Origin: Chlamydiota bacterium
GTDB taxonomy: Bacteria; Auribacterota; UBA3054; B51-G9
DNA length: 26,340 nt
NCBI GenBank assembly: GCA_003648225.1
Contig: QMOL01000008.1
Coordinates: 1 to 26,340 of the forward strand
Direction: 5' to 3'
Made by a program: the position numbers and the translations under genes. This document shows, piece by piece, positions 21,988-26,340 of this stretch (position 1 is its first letter; each line of letters starts with the position of its first letter). The notes below the pieces were generated by a model that was not told where the DNA came from, did no database searches, and was given only the letters and a program-made list of their open reading frames with translations.

Positions 21988-22920
21988 ATGGATATAAAAA
22001 ACAAAAGAATATGTATAACCGGCGGTGCCGGTTTTCTCGGCTCCCATTTAATCGAAAATCTTAAATCCAAAGGCTGCGAAAATATATTCGTTCCTCATAT
22101 CGAAGATTATGACCTGACAACTGAAAAAGATATTATTAAAATGTATCAGGACGCTAAACCGGATATCGTAATCCATCTAGCAGCAGTTGTCGGAGGAATA
22201 GGAGCGAATCGCGAGCATCCGGGAAGTTTTTACTATAAAAATCTTATGATGGGAGCTCAATTAATCGAACAGGCACGACTTTACGGTTTAGAGAAATTTG
22301 TCGCAATAGGCACTATTTGCGCGTATCCCAAATTCACTCCGGTTCCTTTTAAAGAAGAAGAACTTTGGAACGGTTATCCTGAAGAAACAAATGCTCCTTA
22401 CGGCATCGCGAAAAAATGTATGCTTGTCCAACTTCAATCATACAGAGATGAATATGGTACCAAAGGGATTTTTCTTTTGCCGGTAAATTTGTATGGTCCG
22501 CGTGATAATTTTAATCCGAACTCTTCGCACGTTATTCCCGCTCTCATAAAAAAATGTATTGACGCAAAAGAAGCCGGGAAAGATAAAATTATTTGCTGGG
22601 GTACAGGAAAAGCAACTCGCGAATTTCTTTTTGTTGAAGACGCTGCAGAAGGAATTGCTCTCGCAACGGAGAAATATGATGGTACCGAACCTGTAAATCT
22701 TGGTGCCGGATTTGAAATTTCTATTAAAAATCTTGTCGAACTGATTGTTGAAAAAACAGGCTTTAAAGGTAAAATGGTTTGGGATACTTCTCAACCCGAT
22801 GGTCAGCCTCGCCGGTGTCTTGACACTCAACGAGCCAAGGAATATTTTGATTTTGAAGCCAAAACAAAATTTGAAGAAGGTATCGAAAAAACAATTGCGT
22901 GGTATGTTTCTAATCGATAA
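21988..22920 (+). CDS. fcl: GDP-L-fucose synthase-like NAD(P)-dependent epimerase/reductase
   Basis: GDP-L-fucose synthase epimerises and reduces GDP-4-keto-6-deoxymannose to GDP-L-fucose with NADPH. The 310-aa SDR protein has the nucleotide loop TGGAGFLGSHL (11-21), VVGGIGANREHPGSFYYKNL, and the GTICAYPK segment with Cys111 where the family's active-site cysteine sits. The Y138-x3-K142 pair is in PYGIAKK, and NLYGPRDNF is followed by SSHVIPAL with the conserved His. LGAGFEISI and QPDGQPRRCLD complete the sugar-nucleotide site. A good Shine-Dalgarno site (GAAGGTG, 21977-21983) precedes the ATG. The usual partner gmd (GDP-mannose 4,6-dehydratase) is not in the window, so a related deoxysugar cannot be excluded. 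Confidence 0.85.
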   Translation: MDIKNKRICITGGAGFLGSHLIENLKSKGCENIFVPHIEDYDLTTEKDIIKMYQDAKPDIVIHLAAVVGGIGANREHPGSFYYKNLMMGAQLIEQARLYGLEKFVAIGTICAYPKFTPVPFKEEELWNGYPEETNAPYGIAKKCMLVQLQSYRDEYGTKGIFLLPVNLYGPRDNFNPNSSHVIPALIKKCIDAKEAGKDKIICWGTGKATREFLFVEDAAEGIALATEKYDGTEPVNLGAGFEISIKNLVELIVEKTGFKGKMVWDTSQPDGQPRRCLDTQRAKEYFDFEAKTKFEEGIEKTIAWYVSNR

Positions 22921-22948
22921 CAATTATTATGATTAATCAAAAATAATT

Positions 22949-23551
22949 ATGAAACGAATTTTCGATTTAATAATGTCAGCAGGCGGTATTCTCTTCCTTT
23001 CACCCTTAATGCTTGCGATTACTGTTTGGATAAAACTTGACTCAAAAGGGCCTGTTCTTTTCAAGCAGGAGCGCGTTGGAAAAGACGGGGAAATATTTAC
23101 TATACTGAAATTCAGAACTATGGCTGAAGGATCAGAAAAAACGGGCTTTCATGTTACAGAAAATGATTCCCGGATAACTAAATCAGGCGATTTCTTAAGA
23201 AAAACAAGTCTCGATGAACTTCCGCAGTTATTTAATATTCTTATCGGTGATATGTCGATTATAGGCCCTCGACCAACTTTGAAATATCAGGTTGACAATT
23301 ATACTGATTTTCAAAAACGAAGACTTGAAGTTCGCCCCGGTGTTACCGGCTGGGCACAGGTAAACGGCAGAAATTCACTTTCCTGGCCTGAAAGAATCAA
23401 ATATGATGTGTGGTATGTTGATAATTACTCTTTTTGGCTCGATATAAAGATTTTGTGGAAAACTATTTTCGTATGGTTGCGCGGTGAAGGTATTTATGCC
23501 GAAAAAGAAAAATTCATTGTCGGAGATGATGATAATGATAAATTAGGATAA
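22949..23551 (+). CDS. Undecaprenyl-phosphate sugar-1-phosphate transferase (short, PglC-like)
   Basis: This enzyme starts glycan assembly by moving a sugar-1-phosphate from a nucleotide sugar to undecaprenyl phosphate. The 200-aa protein is the minimal monotopic form without the extra N-terminal helices of WcaJ. It has one re-entrant hydrophobic helix (IFDLIMSAGGILFLSPLMLA) and the motifs GPVLFKQERVGKDGE, FTILKFRTM, LRKTSLDELPQLFNILIGDM, SIIGPRPTL (the DExP region and the PRP motif) and RRLEVRPGVTGWAQVNGRN. The start follows the fucose-synthase gene by 28 bp and radA follows by 15 bp, so all are probably one transcript. Confidence 0.92.
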   Translation: MKRIFDLIMSAGGILFLSPLMLAITVWIKLDSKGPVLFKQERVGKDGEIFTILKFRTMAEGSEKTGFHVTENDSRITKSGDFLRKTSLDELPQLFNILIGDMSIIGPRPTLKYQVDNYTDFQKRRLEVRPGVTGWAQVNGRNSLSWPERIKYDVWYVDNYSFWLDIKILWKTIFVWLRGEGIYAEKEKFIVGDDDNDKLG

Positions 23552-23566
23552 TAATTAATACCGTAT

Positions 23567-24952
23567 ATGGCTAAACAAAAAACTCAATACGTATGTCAGG
23601 AATGTGGTAATTCCTCCCCGAAATGGGAAGGGAAATGTTCCGCATGCGGTAAATGGAATACTTTGATAGAAGAAATCATTACCGTAAGCGCGAGTGGAAT
23701 AACCCAGAGTTCGGCTTATGAACACGCCATTTCAATAATGAATGTCACGCTCACCTCAAGTGAACGTCACAAAACCGGAATTGAAGAATTCGACAGAATA
23801 CTCGGCGGTGGAATCGTTCCCGGGCAAGTCACACTTGTCGGTGGTGACCCGGGCATAGGGAAATCAACAATTATTCTTCAGGCGGCGCAGGGATTCGCCT
23901 CAAAAGAAAGAACGACTCTTTATGTCAGTGGCGAAGAATCAGCCGCGCAGACAAAACTTCGTTCTCACAGATTAAATGTCAACAATCCTAACATTTATAT
24001 TTTACCGGATACAAACATTAAAAACGCGCTTGCGGAAGCTAAACAGAAAAAACCGGCTCTGCTGCTCATCGATTCCATTCAGGTGATGTTTAATGAAGAA
24101 TTATCCAGCGCGCCCGGAAGTGTTACTCAGGTTCGTGAATGCGCGGCGGAACTTGTTCGTTTCGCGAAAACAAATCATATCGCCGTTATGCTTGTCGGGC
24201 ATGTAACAAAATCAGGTTCTATTGCCGGACCGAGAGTTGTTGAGCATCTTGTTGACACGGTTTTGTATTTTGAAGGCGCGCGGCACAATGTTTACAGAAT
24301 TTTACGCGCGGTGAAAAACCGTTTTGGCTCAACAGACGAAATCGGTGTTTTTGAAATGACGGGACACGGTCTTGATGAAGTGCCGAATCCGTCAGCGATT
24401 TTTCTCGCGCAAAGACAAAAACAGAACAGCGGCTCGGTTGTCGGCTCGGCACTTGAAGGAACCCGTCCATTGTTGCTTGAGGTCCAGGCGCTTGTCGCGA
24501 CTTCCCCTTTCGGCTCCCCTGCCCGTCGTGCAGTCGGTGTTGATGTTAACCGCATAACCATGCTGCTTGCCGTTTTAGAAAAGCGTGTCGGATTAAATTT
24601 AAGCACGCAGGACGTTTTTGTAAATCTTGCCGGCGGAGTGAAAGTAACAGAACCAGGACTTGACCTCGCGTGCATTGCGGCAATCGCGTCAAGTTTTTAC
24701 GATAAACCCATTGCGGATGACACAATTGTTCGCGGCGAGGTCGGGCTTGGCGGAGAAGTTCGCGCGGTAAGCCAGATTGAGCGGCGGGTTATGGAAGCGA
24801 AGCGGTTAGGTTTCAAGAAATGCATTTTACCCGCGCATAATTTAAAAACGTTCAGAGAAAAAGGAAAATCAAGATTGAAATGGGAAAATGTCGAACTCGT
24901 TGGCTGTAAAGATGTGACTGAAGCGATGAAAGAAGCGCTTGGAATAGGTTAG
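23567..24952 (+). CDS. radA: DNA repair protein RadA
   Basis: RadA is a RecA-like helicase that drives branch migration during recombinational repair. The 461-aa protein is full length. The N-terminal zinc finger has C10, C13, C24 and C27. The Walker A motif GGDPGIGKST is at 92-101. Walker B is LLLIDSIQ at about 165-172. The RadA-specific KNRFGS is at 250-255. The C-terminal Lon-protease-like domain has VGLNLSTQDVFVNLAGGVKV and GEVGLGGEVRAVSQIERRV. The gene is richer in G+C than its neighbours, as conserved housekeeping genes often are. Its place 15 bp behind a polysaccharide sugar transferase gene is unusual and suggests co-transcription rather than a shared function. Confidence 0.96.
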   Translation: MAKQKTQYVCQECGNSSPKWEGKCSACGKWNTLIEEIITVSASGITQSSAYEHAISIMNVTLTSSERHKTGIEEFDRILGGGIVPGQVTLVGGDPGIGKSTIILQAAQGFASKERTTLYVSGEESAAQTKLRSHRLNVNNPNIYILPDTNIKNALAEAKQKKPALLLIDSIQVMFNEELSSAPGSVTQVRECAAELVRFAKTNHIAVMLVGHVTKSGSIAGPRVVEHLVDTVLYFEGARHNVYRILRAVKNRFGSTDEIGVFEMTGHGLDEVPNPSAIFLAQRQKQNSGSVVGSALEGTRPLLLEVQALVATSPFGSPARRAVGVDVNRITMLLAVLEKRVGLNLSTQDVFVNLAGGVKVTEPGLDLACIAAIASSFYDKPIADDTIVRGEVGLGGEVRAVSQIERRVMEAKRLGFKKCILPAHNLKTFREKGKSRLKWENVELVGCKDVTEAMKEALGIG

Positions 24953-24997
24953 TGAATAGTTCTTTTGGTTATTTGAAATTGGTTGTTCCGTAGTAAA

Positions 24998-25594
24998 ATG
25001 AGACTTAACCAAATAACAATTCGACAAACAGCAAAATCGAACATTACAATTAACTTGACACACGAGGAAAGAATAAAATTATTACAAAAATCTCTAAAGC
25101 AAATGGATAAGCGAATAATTATAATAGTTTTTTTCCTCATAACCATTAGCATTGTGGTGTTCTATTGGACTCCGGTTAGGGTTCTATGGCTATATTTACG
25201 TCCCGTGAACAGGGAGATGGTAAATAGTCAAATAACCATAGCCAAAGCTGAGCCAGTGTTAATTAATCTTGATCATGGATTCCGGAAACGAGCTGGTAGT
25301 TGCGCCGGTATTGTATTTTACTTTCCACAAAAGTTTCAGACATCGCCATGCATTCCATGTATAAAACTGCCCAGCGGGCAGACTCTCGACATATCTGTTA
25401 ACGGACTTGACAAAAGAGGGCACCGATATAATCTTAAAACTTATGCTTCATGGCATGACGACGGGAAACCTGTCCTGTTCTACAAGTTTGACCCCCAGCC
25501 TCCTTGGAATGCTAAAATAGTGCAATTGGAGTTTACTGCCACCACTAATGTCGTAATAGATCACATCAAATGGCTTGATGGACTCTGGAAATAG
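24998..25594 (+). CDS. Membrane-anchored protein of unknown function
   Basis: I do not recognise the family. From ATG at 24998 the product is 198 aa: a charged 35-residue N-terminal part, one membrane helix (RIIIIVFFLITISIVVFYW) and an outer domain of about 140 residues rich in beta-prone stretches (SCAGIVFYFPQKF, LDISVNGLDKRGHRYNLKTY, FYKFDPQPPWNAKIVQLEFT). It ends in VVIDHIKWLDGLWK. The pattern suggests a beta-sandwich facing the periplasm. No Shine-Dalgarno site precedes 24998. An ATG at 25103 would give a plain signal-anchor protein of 163 aa. It is followed 69 bp later by another secreted protein, possibly in the same operon. Confidence 0.5.
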   Translation: MRLNQITIRQTAKSNITINLTHEERIKLLQKSLKQMDKRIIIIVFFLITISIVVFYWTPVRVLWLYLRPVNREMVNSQITIAKAEPVLINLDHGFRKRAGSCAGIVFYFPQKFQTSPCIPCIKLPSGQTLDISVNGLDKRGHRYNLKTYASWHDDGKPVLFYKFDPQPPWNAKIVQLEFTATTNVVIDHIKWLDGLWK

Positions 25595-25663
25595 AATTTT
25601 GAGTGATGTCTTGGAAAGGCTGATCAAGATAAACATCCTCACAAAACAAAGGAGAATAATATC

Positions 25664-26340
25664 ATGTTTAGCACAGTTAAGCTTTTATTATTATGTATAT
25701 TTTTTGGTGTATTCGCCGGATCTACGGCATATTCTTCAAAGTTAATCACTATCGGTTCTCCAATTTTCTGTTACTTTACTAAAGACAAGGTGATTATTGA
25801 TGCCAAACGTAATCCTAAAGAATGGACAGCATGTAAACGCGTTTCGAATATTCGATGTAAAGTTGGACAAAATACATATAATCGGCATTATGTGTCGTGT
25901 ATGTATGATGCCGACTGGTTCTATATGTCAATTAAAACTTATTATCATCCTAAATTCGGAGTTAAGCATTATCCTGTTTTTTCCTCTGATTTAGTAACTC
26001 TTTCTTCAAATTCTTTTCGAATAAAAAAACATAAAGAACCTATAGACAATTTCAATTTGAGAATTCTTTCCGACAACAAACTCGTGCTTTGCGTAGAAAT
26101 CTTTTCTGACGGGATGGTATACCAATGGCCATTCTCCAAAGCTTTTCCAAAAAAAGCAGAGGTCCAAAACTATATTAAAAGAGAATATGGGATTACAATA
26201 GCCACCGTTTCCACCAATTATTCAAATGGAAATATTTCCTGGGAATCTGAAATAAAATTCCCTCTTAAGAAACTCCAACCTCTTGGCCGAAAAATAATTC
26301 TTGATATTAATGGAGCAAAGTGCAAAATGGACTTTTACCC
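25664..26340 (+). CDS. Secreted protein, CBM9/DOMON-like (partial, C-terminus beyond window)
   Basis: An open frame of 225 codons runs from ATG at 25664 off the window end. AAAGGAG (25648-25654) is a good Shine-Dalgarno site at the right distance. Residues 1-23 form a Sec signal peptide (VKLLLLCIFFGVFAG). The mature part begins like carbohydrate-binding CBM9-type domains: VIIDAKRNPKEWTACKRV, then VSCMYDADWFYMSIKTYYH, and near the end ISWESEIKFPLKKLQ and IILDING. The family's typical pattern is an acidic D-G-x-x-x-E-W start, a YDxxxLY strand and an E-x-x-I-P strand. This match is by eye and weak, so glycan binding is only an inference. Cysteines (36, 57, 65, 79) could form disulfides. Confidence 0.6.
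   Translation, partial: MFSTVKLLLLCIFFGVFAGSTAYSSKLITIGSPIFCYFTKDKVIIDAKRNPKEWTACKRVSNIRCKVGQNTYNRHYVSCMYDADWFYMSIKTYYHPKFGVKHYPVFSSDLVTLSSNSFRIKKHKEPIDNFNLRILSDNKLVLCVEIFSDGMVYQWPFSKAFPKKAEVQNYIKREYGITIATVSTNYSNGNISWESEIKFPLKKLQPLGRKIILDINGAKCKMDFY

Noticed and set aside
22438..22923. 161-codon minus-strand ORF
   Set aside because: It lies wholly antisense to the fucose-synthase-like gene, whose motifs are clear, and looks like a shadow with Phe/Ile/Lys-rich sequence.
24219..24675. Two minus-strand ORFs inside radA
   Set aside because: RadA is complete and well conserved across this region; the ORFs are antisense shadows in G+C-richer DNA.
25797..25994. Plus-strand 65-codon ORF
   Set aside because: It is out of frame with the secreted protein running from 25664 through the window end, which has a signal peptide and Shine-Dalgarno site.
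1..26340. tRNA or rRNA genes
   Set aside because: No cloverleaf-like element or rRNA signature was noticed by eye. A dedicated tRNA scan would settle this.

Overview
The window reads as chromosomal DNA of an AT-rich, Gram-negative bacterium of the PVC group, most likely a planctomycete (possibly Phycisphaerae-like). This is inferred from gene content only. The clearest markers are an adjacent DUF1549/DUF1553 gene, DUF1501 gene and large PPC-domain secreted protein, a set expanded in Planctomycetota and relatives. LpxK (lipid A synthesis) implies an outer membrane with LPS. No rRNA, tRNA, CRISPR array, phage gene or complete transposon was seen.

Layout. 1-1833 (-): acyl-CoA dehydrogenase followed by the start of etfB (fatty acid or branched-chain acyl-CoA oxidation), behind a nearly symmetric sigma70-type promoter. 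1959-5992 (-): a compact housekeeping run transcribed nadD > rsfS > gmk > coaC > coaB > lpxK (NAD, ribosome silencing, GMP kinase, split CoaBC, lipid A), with a clear promoter at 6046-6074. 6127-7743: a decaying region with an AraC-family pseudogene, a fragment-like ORF of unknown function, two 71-bp direct repeats and a long inverted repeat. 7744-8811 (-): a chorismatase-like/RidA-fold protein. 8998-14488 (-): the DUF1549/1553 > DUF1501 > PPC secreted set. 14826-17093 (+): a spermidine-synthase-like domain between membrane segments. 17105-17293 (-): an orphan, short antitoxin of the addiction-module component family.

17835-20756 (-) is the most intriguing locus. A polytopic redox protein joins a CcdA/TauE-like membrane domain, an FMN-binding domain with a flavinylation-type SGATMT motif, and a NosR/NapH-like Fe-S membrane domain. 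It is followed 54 bp later by an AmmeMemoRadiSam-type radical SAM protein that has an N-terminal membrane anchor. Together they suggest a membrane flavin/Fe-S electron conduit serving a membrane-tethered radical SAM enzyme.

20917-24952 (+): a surface-glycan set (family 2 glycosyltransferase, GDP-L-fucose-synthase-like reductase, undecaprenyl-phosphate sugar transferase) running into radA. 24998-26340 (+): two secreted or membrane-anchored proteins without a firm assignment, the second cut by the window end.

Several promoters match the TTGACA/TATAAT consensus closely with 16-17 bp spacers, while Shine-Dalgarno sites are often weak. Short tandem arrays (7- or 8-bp units) and small hairpin repeats are scattered through intergenic DNA. 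Heptamer arrays also lie inside two genes, exactly at an inter-domain linker and at a membrane loop.
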